DNA of 64,000 nt from Sphingopyxis sp. H053 (GCF_001468225.1 NZ_LNRU01000013.1:62001-126000); one strand, 5' to 3'; counted from the first letter of the stretch, positions 32,136-44,161 are shown. Notes: generated from the sequence alone by a model not told the origin. Numbers and translations are program-made.

Positions 32136-34202
32136 ATGAAATGGTTCCGTAAACCCGAAGGCCCCGATCCCACCCTCGCCGTGACGCCGGGTGGTCCGTT
32201 CGCCGATATAGCAGCCCAGCCGCCGCCCATTGTGCCCGAGACGCGCGGGCGCAAATGGATGCGCCGCATTTCGCGCGGTTTCGCGATCTTCTGCGTGGCT
32301 TTCATCCTGCTCGTCGGCTGGCTCGCGCTCACCGCACCGCTCTCGAAATCGCTCGAACCGATCGCGCCGCCGCAGATCACCTTGCTCGCGTCCGACGGCA
32401 CACCGATCGCGCGCATCGGGGCGATCGTCGACACGCCGGTGAAGGCAAAGGATCTGCCCAAACATGTAACCGGCGCCTTCCTCGCGATCGAGGACCGGCG
32501 CTTTTACACCCACTGGGGTGTCGACCCGCGCAGCATCGCGCGCGCCGTGTGGAGCAACGTCACCGGCGGGCGGACGCAGGGCGGCAGCACGATCACGCAG
32601 CAGCTCGCGAAATTCACCTTCCTGACGCCCAAACGCACGCTCGGGCGCAAGGCGCGCGAGGCGCTGATCGCCTTCTGGCTCGAAGCCTGGCTGAGCAAGG
32701 ACGAGATCCTCGAACGCTATCTGTCGAACGCCTATTTCGGCGACAACACCTATGGGCTGCGCGCCGCCTCGCTCCATTATTTCTACCGCCAGCCCGAAAA
32801 ATTGACCCCGGCGCAGGCGGCGATGCTCGCGGGGCTGGTGCAGGCGCCGTCGCGCCTCGCGCCGACCAAAAATCCCGACCTCGCCGAAAAGCGCATGAAG
32901 CTGGTACTGAACGCGATGGTCACGACGGGCTATCTCACCGAGCAGGAGCGGAAAGCGCTCCGCACCCCGCGCATCGATGTGCGCAGCCGCAACACGCTGC
33001 CGACGGGCACCTATTTCGCCGACTGGGCGCTGCCCGCGGCGCGCAAATTGAGCGACGTCGGCTATTCGCGCCAGACGATCGCGACGACGCTCGACGCGCG
33101 GTTGCAGGGCGTCGCGCGCCGCGTGACGGGACGCGCGGGGCTGGGCAAGGCGCAGGTCGCGCTCGTCGCGATGCGCCCGAATGGCGAGGTCGTCGCGATG
33201 ATCGGCGGCAAGGATTATGCCGCATCGCCCTTCAACCGCGCGACGCAGGCGCGGCGCCAGCCGGGGTCGACCTTCAAGCTGTTCGTCTATCTCGCCGCGC
33301 TCCGCGCCGGCTGGGATCCCGACGACATGATCGACAACAGCGCGATCGAGACCGGCTCCTATCGCCCCAAAAATTCGGGCGGCGCCTATTCGAAGGAAAT
33401 CAGCCTCGAAGACGCCTTCGCCTCGTCGAGCAATGTCGCCTCGGTGCGCCTGCTCCGCGAGGTTGGCGACGACAAGGTCATCGACATGGCGCGCGACCTC
33501 GGCGTCACCGCGCCGATGGCCAAGGGCGACCCCAGCCTCGCGCTCGGCACGTCGAGCATGACCTTGCTCGAACTCACCGCGGCTTATGCCGCGGTCGCGG
33601 CGAACAGCTATCCGGTCGAGCCGCATGCGTTCGAGGCCGACGAAAAGGGCTGGTTCGAGAATCTGATCTCGGGCCCGTCGAGTTTCGGGTCGCGCGAGCA
33701 TGAGGACATCGAACAAATGCTGCGCGCCGCGGTCAATCGCGGCACCGGCCGCGCCGCGCGGCTGCCGCAGGCCAATTTCGGCAAGACCGGCACCAGCCAG
33801 GACAATCGCGATGCGCTGTTCGTCGGCTACGCCAACGGGCTCGTCGTTGGTGTGTGGATCGGCAACGACGACAATACGCCGCTGCAGGGCATTTCTGGCG
33901 GCGGGCTGCCGGCGCGTATCTGGCGCGATTTCATGACCGAGGCATCGGGCAAGAAGGCGGCGCCGCGACCGAAGAAGGTGGTCGATCCGACCGGCCCCGT
34001 CGAACCGCTCGATATTCCCGACATCGGCGACATCCCGATCGGCGACCGGACGCGCATCGGCATCGAGGGCAATGATGCGGTCATCACGACCGAAATCAAC
34101 GGCAGCCGGATCGACCTGCGCCTGCCGATGTCGGAGGGGCGTCCGACGATTCAGGAAGGGCGCCCACCGCCCGAGGCCGCCACCGCGCCGCCACCCGGAT
34201 AG
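32136..34202 (+). CDS. Class A penicillin-binding protein (glycosyltransferase/transpeptidase)
   Basis: Bifunctional peptidoglycan synthase of 688 residues. Domains in order: a cytoplasmic tail, a transmembrane helix (~48-66), a GT51 transglycosylase with the catalytic Glu119 in AIEDRRFYTHWGVD and QGGSTITQQLAK, then a transpeptidase with STFK (378-381, SxxK), SSSN and GKTGTS (550). A proline-rich C-terminal extension follows. It polymerises lipid II and cross-links stem peptides in the periplasm. Length and motifs resemble PBP1a/PBP2d-type enzymes; no PbpC-specific C-terminal domain is seen. ATG 32136 is preferred over TTG 32130; the ribosome-binding site is weak. Monocistronic by context. 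Confidence 0.93.
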   Translation: MKWFRKPEGPDPTLAVTPGGPFADIAAQPPPIVPETRGRKWMRRISRGFAIFCVAFILLVGWLALTAPLSKSLEPIAPPQITLLASDGTPIARIGAIVDTPVKAKDLPKHVTGAFLAIEDRRFYTHWGVDPRSIARAVWSNVTGGRTQGGSTITQQLAKFTFLTPKRTLGRKAREALIAFWLEAWLSKDEILERYLSNAYFGDNTYGLRAASLHYFYRQPEKLTPAQAAMLAGLVQAPSRLAPTKNPDLAEKRMKLVLNAMVTTGYLTEQERKALRTPRIDVRSRNTLPTGTYFADWALPAARKLSDVGYSRQTIATTLDARLQGVARRVTGRAGLGKAQVALVAMRPNGEVVAMIGGKDYAASPFNRATQARRQPGSTFKLFVYLAALRAGWDPDDMIDNSAIETGSYRPKNSGGAYSKEISLEDAFASSSNVASVRLLREVGDDKVIDMARDLGVTAPMAKGDPSLALGTSSMTLLELTAAYAAVAANSYPVEPHAFEADEKGWFENLISGPSSFGSREHEDIEQMLRAAVNRGTGRAARLPQANFGKTGTSQDNRDALFVGYANGLVVGVWIGNDDNTPLQGISGGGLPARIWRDFMTEASGKKAAPRPKKVVDPTGPVEPLDIPDIGDIPIGDRTRIGIEGNDAVITTEINGSRIDLRLPMSEGRPTIQEGRPPPEAATAPPPG

Positions 34203-34221
34203 GCAACGCCGCCCGCGGGGA

Positions 34222-35325
34222 TCAGTCCGCCGGCAGGATATCGAACGCCGCGGTTGCCATCACCTGCCCGTTGACGATCAACTCGACCTCGTGCCGCCCC
34301 GGATAATGGCGGCGGGTGGTAAAGTCGCGGATTGTCTGGCTGATGCCCAGCGGCACGGACTCGCCCGCCGCAAGTTCGAAGCTTTTCAGCTTGAACACCT
34401 TGGCGGCGCTCTTGCCGCCCGCGCGCGCATAATGGACGCGATAATCGACCACGAGCCGCTGATTTTCGGATGAATCCGATGCAAGGCTGGCCGTTATGGC
34501 AATCCGGTCGCCAAGATGGACGGCCGGCGGGGCAATGCTGAAATCGCGCACGCGTACCGCGGCGCCATGGCCGACCCCAATCAGCGCGAGCGCGGCGGGA
34601 TCGCCCTTCTTGATCAGCGTGCGGAGCGCGTGGCGGACGATCCAGACGGTGCGCGCGTCATCCTGCGGCCACTCGGCAAGGCGGTCCAGCAGCCAGTCGG
34701 GCCGATCCTTGGCGATATCGTTCAGATGGTTCGCGACCGATTTACGGACGTACAGGCTCGGATCGGCTTTCAACATTTCGAGGATCGGCGCCGCCAGCGT
34801 CGGGTCGGCCTTCAGCGCCGGGACGCGCGCAGCCCACGGCAGGCGCGGCCGCGCGCCTTCGCTCGCGAGCCGGCGGACATGCTCGTCCTCGCTGCTGGCC
34901 CATCGCATCATGACGGCCAGCGCACGCGGTGTATCCGCCGCCAGAAACGGGCGGATCGCAAACTCGGCCGTGCCGAAGCGCGTCAGGTCGGCGAGTGCGT
35001 CTATCGACCGGTCGAAATCATCGAGGCCATAGCGCGCGACATATTCGGTGACCGCCATCGCCTGAAACCCATGGGTGAGCCGCGGCGCCATCGCGCGGAC
35101 GACATCGAGCGCCGCCACATAATCCCCGGGAAGCGCCTCATGGAGCGCGTCGGCGATATGGCGCACGCGCTCCATGATCGACAGCGCATCGAGCCCGTCC
35201 GACGCCGCGGACAAAAAGGCGGCGCGATCGAAATGTCGCGACGCCGTCACCCCCGCGTCGCCGATCGTCTGCAGTGCTTGCGGACCCAGAATATCTTTGA
35301 GCAGGGCAGGGGTTTCTTGGGTCAT
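34222..35325 (-). CDS. AlkD-like HEAT-repeat DNA alkylation repair protein
   Basis: All-helical protein of 367 residues resembling the AlkC/AlkD-type DNA glycosylase family that removes N3- and N7-alkylpurines. HEAT-like helical pairs run through residues ~1-255, with the most typical part at DPSLYVRKSVANHLNDIAKD and DARTVWIVRHALRTLIKKGD. A C-terminal beta-rich domain (residues ~260-367: DRIAITASLAS, VDYRVHYARAGGKS, RRHYPGRHEVELIVNG) is also found in AlkC-type proteins. ATG 35325 (MTQETPALLKD) follows GGAAAG; the open frame continues upstream without similarity. Single gene, convergent with the penicillin-binding protein, 19 bases away. Confidence 0.85.
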   Translation of the reverse strand: MTQETPALLKDILGPQALQTIGDAGVTASRHFDRAAFLSAASDGLDALSIMERVRHIADALHEALPGDYVAALDVVRAMAPRLTHGFQAMAVTEYVARYGLDDFDRSIDALADLTRFGTAEFAIRPFLAADTPRALAVMMRWASSEDEHVRRLASEGARPRLPWAARVPALKADPTLAAPILEMLKADPSLYVRKSVANHLNDIAKDRPDWLLDRLAEWPQDDARTVWIVRHALRTLIKKGDPAALALIGVGHGAAVRVRDFSIAPPAVHLGDRIAITASLASDSSENQRLVVDYRVHYARAGGKSAAKVFKLKSFELAAGESVPLGISQTIRDFTTRRHYPGRHEVELIVNGQVMATAAFDILPAD

Positions 35326-35467
35326 TGCGGCTTTCCGGGTTTCAGGCGCGCGCGTTGGCGCGCGGTTCGGCGTCGACATAGCAACGCCGGTACTCGGACC
35401 GGAATGATTTTCGTCTCCTAGGCTTCGCATACCTTCCACGCCCTCCTCCTTGCCCGTTTCTAATTTC

Positions 35468-35489
35468 ATTCACACTCGTGAGAGTGAAT
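35468..35489. promoter_or_regulatory. TetR-type operator, copy 1
   Basis: A 22-base imperfect palindrome (9 of 11 positions paired) with outer half-sites ATTCAC and GTGAAT. A second palindrome of the same design stands at 43217-43238 before the SDR gene; both share GAGAGTGAATG. It sits 76 bases before the receptor gene that opens the operon encoding the TetR regulator at 42419, which is the probable binder. Confidence 0.6.
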
Positions 35490-35564
35490 GTTGACTCGCC
35501 GTCGAACCGCTGCCATGAATGCGCCATGCCGGCGATCGAGCGGCGACTTTTGGGAGAGGGCAAG

Positions 35565-37898
35565 ATGAGGGTTCAGCTGTTTGCGTCCGTATGCGCGGGC
35601 GCGCTTTTCGCAATCCCGGCGGGCGCCGCCGCGCAGGATGCGGCCGAAACCGCGCCGCAGGCCGACGAGGCGCCTGAAGGCAACGACATCATCGTCACCG
35701 CAACGCGCCGCGCCGAACGCATTCAGGACGTGCCGATCAGCATCTCGGCCTTTTCGCAGGAAGAGCTGACCGAAAAGGGCATCGTCGGTTATGAAGGCAT
35801 CGGGCGCGAGACGCCGGGCGTCGTGCTCAATAAGCCGACCGCGAACTTCAACAATTTCACTGCGCGCGGCATCGCGACCAATGGCTATAACGCCAATCTG
35901 CAAAGCTCGGTCGCCATCTATATTGACGAGCTTCCGGTCTCGACGATCGGCAACACGACCGTCGTCGACCCGAACCTGTTCGACGTCGAGCGCGTCGAAT
36001 TCCTGCGCGGGCCGCAGGGGACGTTGTTCGGCTCGGGCTCGCTGTCGGGCGCGATGCGCATCCTGCAGAAAAGCCCCGACCTCAACGATTTCGACGTCTC
36101 GGCGCTCGTCGATCTCGGGCTGACCGGCTCGGACTCGATCCGCCAGCGCTATAATGCGATGGTCAATGTGCCGCTCGCCCAGGACAAGCTCGCGCTGCGC
36201 GTCGTCGGCTTCTACCGCGACGAGGAAGGCTATCTCGACAATGTCGGGACGGGGGTGAAGAATTCGAACACGCTGATCGATTATGGCGGCCGCGCGACCC
36301 TGCTGTGGCGCCCGACCGATCGCCTGTCGATCAAGCTGCTCGGCAGCTATGAATATAGCAATCCCAAGGACAGCTCGCTGACCAGCCCGTCGCTCGGCCG
36401 CAACAAACGCGTCTCGGACGAGCCCGACCGTTTTACCGGCAAGCAGCTGATCGCCAATGCGACGATCGACTATGAATTCGACTTCGCCAAGCTCACCAGC
36501 TCGTCGACCTATTCGGATTTCGAGCAGCGTTTCTATGTCGATCTCGCGGGCACGTTCCAGCCCGGTTCCTTCGCCGGTGCGCCGATCGCCTTCGGTCTCG
36601 ACGCCGATGGCTATGACAAGGTGTTCGTGCAGGAAACGCGCCTCGCATCGACGCTCGACGGCCCGTTCCAGTTCGTGATCGGCGGCTTCTATCTCGATCG
36701 CCGCCGCGATGTCGATTATTTCTACCGCTCGAACCCCGCGTTTCTGGCCGAGCGCAACATGACGGGTCTGCCCGACAAATATTATCAGAAGCAATATACG
36801 CATTCGCTCAGCAAGGAACTCGCGGGCTTCGGCGAGTTGACCTATCGTTTCTCGGACAATTTCTGGCTGACGGGCGGCATGCGCTATGGCGAGACCTCGG
36901 CGCAAGGCTTTACCGAGGCGGGCGGCTATCTCGCGACGGCACCGGGCTTCTTCAATCTCAACTATCTTCAGGCGGCGCTTGCCGGTCTGAAGGGGCCCAC
37001 GGGAGCGTATCTCCCGGTCAATTTCACGACGTTCACACCTTATGCCGCGGTCACCGGCTTGAAAGCGAAGGGATCGAAACCGTCGTGGAAGGCGAGCGCG
37101 ACCTTCAAGCCGAGCGAGACGCTCACCACCTATGCGACCTTCTCGACCGGTTTCCGCGCGCCGATCGTCAACGCCTTTGCCGGCCGGGCGAGCGTCGTCG
37201 ATGCCAACGACATCGTCATCCCCTTCGGCGCAACGTCGGACAGTCTCGAAAGCTATGAGGTCGGCGCGAAGGGGCGCTGGCTGGGTGGGCGCGTCAGCAT
37301 CAACGCCGCTTTCTACCTGATCGACTGGAGCAACATCCAGGCGCAGGCGAACCGCGTGTCGGACTCGGTACAGTTCGCGACCAACATCGGCGCGGCGCGC
37401 AGCAAGGGCTTTGAGTTCGAGGTCAATGTGATCCCGGCGACCGGAGTGTCGATCGGCTTCAACGGCGCCTACAACGATTCCAAGATCACCAAGCTGTCGC
37501 CCGCGGAGGCGGCGATTTCGGGCGCGGTGCTCGGGCACCGCCTGTCGGCGCCGCGCATCCAAGGGTCGGCCTATATGTCGTACAGCTTCAAGCTCGCGAG
37601 CGACGTCGACGCGATGCTGGCGGTCAATGCGCAGCATATCGGCGCGTATAACAGCAGCTTCCCGAACACTCCGGGCGCGCCGAACGTGCCGCTCGCGACG
37701 TTCGGAAAGACCGACGCCTACAGCAACGTGAATCTCAGCTTCGGTTTGAAGAAGGGCGATATTTCGGCGCAGCTCTATGTCGAAAATCTCTTCGACGATC
37801 ATTCGATCACCTACATCCACCCCGAAGCCTTCCTGAACAGCCGCTTCGGCACGATGCGCCCGCGTACCTTCGGCATTCGCCTCGGCTACGGGCTCTAA
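35565..37898 (+). CDS. TonB-dependent receptor of ester catabolic operon
   Basis: Outer-membrane transporter of 777 residues. The signal peptide ends near residue 19 (GAAAQ), followed by an acidic linker, a TonB box (NDIIVTATRR), a plug with VERVEFLRGPQGTLFGSGS, and a barrel. The last residue is Leu (RLGYGL) rather than the usual aromatic, a small oddity. ATG 35565 follows GGGAGAGGG at 35552-35560; an upstream frame extension crosses the operator and is not taken. First gene of an operon with an MFS carrier (3 bases later), carboxylesterase, acyl-CoA ligase and TetR, so it probably imports an ester substrate. Confidence 0.94.
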   Translation: MRVQLFASVCAGALFAIPAGAAAQDAAETAPQADEAPEGNDIIVTATRRAERIQDVPISISAFSQEELTEKGIVGYEGIGRETPGVVLNKPTANFNNFTARGIATNGYNANLQSSVAIYIDELPVSTIGNTTVVDPNLFDVERVEFLRGPQGTLFGSGSLSGAMRILQKSPDLNDFDVSALVDLGLTGSDSIRQRYNAMVNVPLAQDKLALRVVGFYRDEEGYLDNVGTGVKNSNTLIDYGGRATLLWRPTDRLSIKLLGSYEYSNPKDSSLTSPSLGRNKRVSDEPDRFTGKQLIANATIDYEFDFAKLTSSSTYSDFEQRFYVDLAGTFQPGSFAGAPIAFGLDADGYDKVFVQETRLASTLDGPFQFVIGGFYLDRRRDVDYFYRSNPAFLAERNMTGLPDKYYQKQYTHSLSKELAGFGELTYRFSDNFWLTGGMRYGETSAQGFTEAGGYLATAPGFFNLNYLQAALAGLKGPTGAYLPVNFTTFTPYAAVTGLKAKGSKPSWKASATFKPSETLTTYATFSTGFRAPIVNAFAGRASVVDANDIVIPFGATSDSLESYEVGAKGRWLGGRVSINAAFYLIDWSNIQAQANRVSDSVQFATNIGAARSKGFEFEVNVIPATGVSIGFNGAYNDSKITKLSPAEAAISGAVLGHRLSAPRIQGSAYMSYSFKLASDVDAMLAVNAQHIGAYNSSFPNTPGAPNVPLATFGKTDAYSNVNLSFGLKKGDISAQLYVENLFDDHSITYIHPEAFLNSRFGTMRPRTFGIRLGYGL

Positions 37899-37901
37899 GC
37901 G

Positions 37902-39224
37902 ATGGCGGGTGCAGAAGCCTCCCTCTCCCCGGCCGCGGCGTCCACGCGGCCGGGGGGCAATCCCACCTTCGTGCTCGGGATGCTCTGCTTCGTCTATGTG
38001 CTGAACTTCCTCGACCGGCAGCTGCTCTCGATCCTCGCGAAACCGATCCAGGACGCGCTGCAGATCAGCGACGGCCAGCTCGGGCTGATCAGCGGGCTTT
38101 ATTTCGCGATGTTCTATTGCTTCATCGCGATCCCCGTCGGCTGGTTCGCCGACCGGACAAGCCGCGTCGGCGTGCTGTCGGCCGCCTGCGCGATCTGGAG
38201 CGGGGCGACCGTCGCCTGCGGCATGGCCGCCAATTATACGCAGCTGGTGGTGGCGCGCATGGTCGTCGGCTTCGGCGAGGCGGGCGGCGTGCCGCCCTCC
38301 TATGCGATCATCACCGATACCTATCCGCCCGGCAAGCGCGCCGCGGCGCTCGGCATCTTCAACCTCGGCCCGGCGATCGGTGCGGCGGCGGGGGTGGCGT
38401 TCGGCGCTGCGATCGCCGAACGTTTCGGCTGGCGCATTCCCTTCATCGCGGTGGGCGTGATCGGCATCGTGACGGCGCTGGCGGTCTGGCTGACGGTGCG
38501 CGAGCCCAAGCGCGGCGCGACCGACATGGCGGCTCCTTCCGCCAGCGCATCCGCCGACGACAAGGCGGCCTTCTGGCCGACGGTGCGCATGTTCCTCTCG
38601 CATCCGATCCTGATGCTCGCGGCGCTCGGCAGCGGTGCGACGCAGTTCGTGACCTATGGCCTCGGCAATTTTGCGGTTCTGTTTCTGATGCGCGAGAAGG
38701 GCATGGAGCTGGGCGACGTCGCGATCTGGTACGCGCTGGTGCTGCTGATCGGCATGGGCGGCGGGATGATCGTCTCGGGCCGCGTGATCGACCGAATGGT
38801 CCGCAAATCGCGCGCCGGCTATGCGATTGCGCCCGCGTTGTCACTGGTGGTGGCGATGCCCTTTTACGTCGCGTTCGTCTGGGCGCCGGGCTGGCCGCTC
38901 GCGCTCGCGCTGCTCACCGTCGTGATGATCTTCAACTATTTCTACCTCTCGGCCTCGGTCGCGCTGGTTCAGGAGGAAGTGAAGCCGAACCAGCGCGTGC
39001 TCGCCGGCGCCTTGTTGCTGCTCATCATGAACTTCATCGGGCTGGGGCTGGGGCCGACATGGGTGGGCTTCGCTAGCGACTGGTTCAAGGCGCAGGGCGA
39101 CCTCCACGGGCTGCAAACGGCGCTGTACACGCTGACGCCCTTTTATCTGATCGCGATCGGACTCTTCCTCTGGCTCGCGCGGCGGCTGCGCCGAGAGGGC
39201 AGCCGGCAGGAGTTGGCAGCATGA
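37902..39224 (+). CDS. MFS transporter, spinster-like
   Basis: Inner-membrane major-facilitator carrier of 440 residues with 12 predicted helices. MFS signatures: YVLNFLDRQLLSILAKPIQD in helix 1, GWFADRTSRVG in the loop between helices 2 and 3, and RMVVGFGEAGGVPPSYAIIT in helices 4-5. This sequence class (spinster-like) is common in sphingomonad aromatic and steroid catabolic operons. The ATG lies 3 bases after the receptor stop and the stop overlaps the esterase start (ATGA). It would complete import of the substrate delivered by the TonB-dependent receptor. Confidence 0.93.
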   Translation: MAGAEASLSPAAASTRPGGNPTFVLGMLCFVYVLNFLDRQLLSILAKPIQDALQISDGQLGLISGLYFAMFYCFIAIPVGWFADRTSRVGVLSAACAIWSGATVACGMAANYTQLVVARMVVGFGEAGGVPPSYAIITDTYPPGKRAAALGIFNLGPAIGAAAGVAFGAAIAERFGWRIPFIAVGVIGIVTALAVWLTVREPKRGATDMAAPSASASADDKAAFWPTVRMFLSHPILMLAALGSGATQFVTYGLGNFAVLFLMREKGMELGDVAIWYALVLLIGMGGGMIVSGRVIDRMVRKSRAGYAIAPALSLVVAMPFYVAFVWAPGWPLALALLTVVMIFNYFYLSASVALVQEEVKPNQRVLAGALLLLIMNFIGLGLGPTWVGFASDWFKAQGDLHGLQTALYTLTPFYLIAIGLFLWLARRLRREGSRQELAA

Positions 39225-40845
39225 AGAAATTGCACATTCTATTGTCGGCGGCGGGGCTTTTGACCGCGGCGCCCGCTGTCGCGGCGAGCCCGGTGGTCGA
39301 AGCGCCCGCAGGCACGCTCGAGGGCAAGACCGTCGGCAAGGTCCGCGAATTCAAGGGCGTGCCCTTTGCGCAGCCGCCGGTCGGGCCGCTGCGCTGGAAA
39401 GCCCCGCAGCCGCTGCCCGCATGGCAAGGCGTGCGCAAGGCGCAGAGCTTCGGCGCCGCGTGCATCCAGCCACGCCCGGCTGCGGTGCACATCTATGCCA
39501 ATCCGCCGGCGAAGATTTCCGAGGATTGCCTGACGCTCAACATCTGGGCACCCGAAAAGGTGCAGGATGCGCCGGTGATCGTGTGGATTCACGGCGGCGC
39601 CCTCGCGACCGGCTACAGCCACGAGGGCATGTACGACGGCGCGAAGCTCGCGGCGCGTGGCGCCATCGTCGTGTCGATCAATTACCGCCTCGGCGTGCTC
39701 GGCTATATGGCGCATCCGGGCCTCAGCGCGGAATCGCCCGATGGCGTGTCGGGCAATTACGGGCTGCTCGACCAAATCGCGGCGCTCGAATGGGTGAAGG
39801 CGAATATCGGGGCTTTCGGTGGCGACGCGAACAATGTCACCATCGCGGGCGAGTCCGCGGGCGCGCTCAGCGTGATGTATCTGATGGCCTCGCCAAAGGC
39901 GCGCGGCCTGTTCCACAAGGCGATCGCGCAGAGCGCCTATATGATCTCGACCCCGTCGCTCAAGGAAGCGCGCCACGGCGAACCCGCCGCCGAAGCAACG
40001 GGCGAGAGGGTCGCCGCCGCGCTCGGCGCCGCCGACATCGCGGCGCTGCGCAAGGTCGATCCGGTCCAACTGACCGACGGCGCTGCCAAGGCGGGTTATT
40101 TCCCGTGGGGCACCGTCGACGGCAAGATCCTGCCGGGCCAGCTCGTCGACATCTTCGATCGCGGCGAGCAGGCGCCGGTGCCGATGATCGCGGGCTTCAA
40201 CATCGGCGAGATCCGCTCGCTGCGCATTCTCGCGCCGCCGGTCCCCGCCGATGCCGCCGCCTATGAGGCCGCGATCCGCGAACGCTACGGCGACCTCGCC
40301 GACGCGTGGCTCAAACTCTATCCAGCAAAGGATCTCGCTGAAACGATCCTCGCGACGCCGCGCGATGCGCTTTACGGCTGGACGTCCGAACGGCTCGCGA
40401 TCAAGCAGACCGCGCTCGGCCAGCCAGCCTATCTTTACCTCTTCGACCATGGCTATCCGGCGGCGAGCGAGGCCGGACTGCACGGCTTCCACGCCGCCGA
40501 AATCCCGTTCATATTCGGTACCGCCAGCGATACGCCGCCCTATTGGCCCAAAATCCCTGACACGGTGGCCGAGCGCCGCTTCGCCGCCGCGATGGGCGAT
40601 TATTGGGTCTCGTTCGCGAGGACGGGCAAGCCCGAGGCGGCGGGGCAGGCGGCATGGCGCCCCTATGGCAAGGACGCCGCCTTCATGGCCTTCGCCGATG
40701 TCCCGCGTCCCGGTACGCGCCTGATGCCCGGCATGTACGCGCTGCACGAAGCCGCGGTCTGCCGCCGCCGCGCCGCGGGTAACCAGCCGTGGAACTGGAA
40801 CAGCGGTATCGTCTCGCCCATCCTCGTGAAGGGCGCAAACTGTCC

Positions 40846-40849
<4 letters not shown>
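39221..40849 (+). CDS. Secreted type B carboxylesterase
   Basis: Alpha/beta-hydrolase of 542 residues in the carboxylesterase type B family. The signal peptide ends near residue 22 (PAVAA). Catalytic serine in TIAGESAGALS, oxyanion HGGALATG and the late histidine in GLHGFHAAEIPF; the EDCLTLNIW and NYRLGVLGY motifs are also family hallmarks. It should cleave an ester in the periplasm. Overlaps the MFS gene and the acyl-CoA ligase gene by 4 bases at each end. The acid released would be the substrate of the ligase that follows. Confidence 0.93.
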
Positions 40850-42418
<1,569 letters not shown>

Positions 42419-42432
<14 letters not shown>

Positions 42433-43171
42433 TCGGCACGGGGACGTTGCGGCAGGGGCGGCAACGGAACAGAAATTGGAAGTCGGACGAGTGACAGAAC
42501 AGGCGAAAACGCGTCGGCGATCGACCAAGGCCGAACAGCGCGCCGAGACGATGGAACAGATCCTCGACGAAGCCGAGTATCTCTTTTCGAAGCACGGGCT
42601 GCACGGTGTCACGCTCAAGGATGTCGCGAAGCGCGTCGGCGTGCATCACACGCTGCTCAACTATTATTTCGAGGACAAGAGGAAGCTGTTCGACGCCGTC
42701 TTCGCGCGCCGCGCGGTGGTGACGAGCACCAGGCGAATGCAGGTGCTCGACGAATATGACCGCGCGACGGGTGGCAAGCCGACGGTCGAGGGCGCGCTCC
42801 ATGCCTTCCTCGACACCGACCTCGATCTTTATATCCACGGCGGCGAGGGCTGGAAGAATTACGGCGCGCTCGGCGCGCAGGTCGCCAACACCCCCGAATG
42901 GGGCGCCGAGCTGATGGACAGCCATTTCGACCCTGTCGTGCTCCGCCTGATCGACCTTCTGAAGCGCGCGCTGCCCGATTGTGCCGAAGAAGACATTTTC
43001 TGGGGCTATCATTTCGTCACCGGCGCGCTGATGGTCACGCTCGCGCGCACCGGGCGCATCGACAAGCTGTCGGGCGGCGTCTGCAAGTCCGAGGATTTCG
43101 AAGCGATCAAGGCGCGCATGGCTTCGTTCATGGCGGCGGGCTTCCTGCAAATCTGCAAGAAAAAGGCTTAG
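42419..43171 (+). CDS. TetR-family regulator of the ester operon
   Basis: TetR-family repressor of 250 residues (from ATG 42419, overlapping the ligase by 14 bases; a GTG at 42491 giving 226 residues is an alternative that starts nearer the conserved part). The helix-turn-helix spans roughly residues 40-90: QILDEAEYLFSKHGLHGVTL, KDVAKRVGVHHTLLNYYFED. The C-terminal ligand domain contains EWGAELMDSHFDPVVLRLID. Two matching palindromes, before the first gene of this operon and before the SDR gene, are its likely operators. The ligand is probably the acyl-CoA or its precursor. Confidence 0.9.
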
Positions 43172-43216
43172 GCGGAAGGACGGGCTCGCTCCTTTCGCCT
43201 TTCGCTTGCTCAATAT

Positions 43217-43238
43217 ATTAACTCACTAGAGAGTGAAT
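43217..43238. promoter_or_regulatory. TetR-type operator, copy 2
   Basis: A 22-base imperfect palindrome (9 of 11 positions paired; half-sites ATTAAC and GTGAAT around CTCACTAGAGA). It matches the operator at 35468 in length, spacing and the GAGAGTGAATG right half. It ends just before the SDR ribosome-binding site, so a bound repressor would block that gene. Confidence 0.6.
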
Positions 43239-43248
43239 GGAGATTGAT

Positions 43249-44157
43249 ATGGGACATGACAAATTGCCGCTGCACGGCCGGGTCGCGATCGTCACCGGTG
43301 CCGGGGGCGGATTGGGCCGCGCGCACGCGCTCTACCTCGCCAAACGGGGCGCGCGCGTCGTCGTGAATGACCTCGCTATCGCCGCTGCCGAGCAGGTTGT
43401 CTCCGAAATCGTCGCGAATGGCGGCGAGGCGCTGGCGGTTGCGGGTTCGGTGACCGACGAGGCCGCGGTGGGTGCGATGGTTCACGAGACGCAGGGCGCG
43501 TGGGGACGCATCGACATTCTCGTCAACAACGCAGGCATCCTGCGCGACAAGAGCTTCGCCAAGATGAGCATCGACGATTTCCGATTGGTCGTCGACGTGC
43601 ACCTGATGGGCGCCGCTATCTGTTGCAAGGCGGTGTGGGACATGATGCGCGCGCAGCAATATGGGCGCATCGTGATGACGACCTCGTCGTCGGGCCTGTG
43701 GGGCAATTTCGGGCAGGCGAATTATGGCGCCGCCAAGATGGCGCTCGTCGGCCTGATGCAGACGCTGGCGATCGAGGGCGAGAAATATGACATCCGCGTC
43801 AACAGCCTCGCGCCCACGGCCGCGACGCAAATGACGCACGGCGTGCTTGCCGACGCCAGCCTCGAACTGCTCGATCCTGCGCTCGTCAGCCCCGGGCTGC
43901 TCGCGCTTGTCGGCGAGGACGCGCCGACCCGCGCTATCCTTTGCGCGGGGGCGGGGCATTTCGCCACGGCCGATGTGACCTTGTCGAATGGGCACTATGT
44001 CGGCGCGGCGGAAGATGCGGGCGAGCAGCTCGTGGCGCGCTGGCCCGATGTGTCCGCCCGTGCCGACGCGATCGTTCCGGCTTACGGTTTCAAGCAGGCC
44101 GAACGCGAACTGGCGAGCGCGGGATCGGGCTTGCCCGCGTTGGCAATCGCCCGGTAA
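43249..44157 (+). CDS. SDR-family dehydrogenase, 3-hydroxyacyl-CoA type
   Basis: NAD(P)-dependent short-chain dehydrogenase of 302 residues. Rossmann motif TGAGGGLG, NNAG, catalytic YxxxK in NYGAAK, and the serine in TTSSSGLWGN. Length and the DLA and APTAATQMT stretches match the dehydrogenase module of multifunctional enzyme type 2 (peroxisomal 17-beta-HSD4-like), which oxidises 3-hydroxyacyl-CoAs. ATG 43249 with GGAG at 43239-43242 is preferred to ATG 43237, which lies inside the operator. It has its own TetR-type operator and follows the operon's regulator, so it belongs to the same regulon. Confidence 0.9.
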   Translation: MGHDKLPLHGRVAIVTGAGGGLGRAHALYLAKRGARVVVNDLAIAAAEQVVSEIVANGGEALAVAGSVTDEAAVGAMVHETQGAWGRIDILVNNAGILRDKSFAKMSIDDFRLVVDVHLMGAAICCKAVWDMMRAQQYGRIVMTTSSSGLWGNFGQANYGAAKMALVGLMQTLAIEGEKYDIRVNSLAPTAATQMTHGVLADASLELLDPALVSPGLLALVGEDAPTRAILCAGAGHFATADVTLSNGHYVGAAEDAGEQLVARWPDVSARADAIVPAYGFKQAERELASAGSGLPALAIAR

Positions 44158-44161
44158 AGGT

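Noticed and set aside
35466..38603. A 1045-codon open frame on the reverse strand
   Set aside because: It is antisense to the well-supported receptor and MFS genes and its translation is an Arg/Asp/Glu-rich low-similarity product typical of GC-rich shadow frames.
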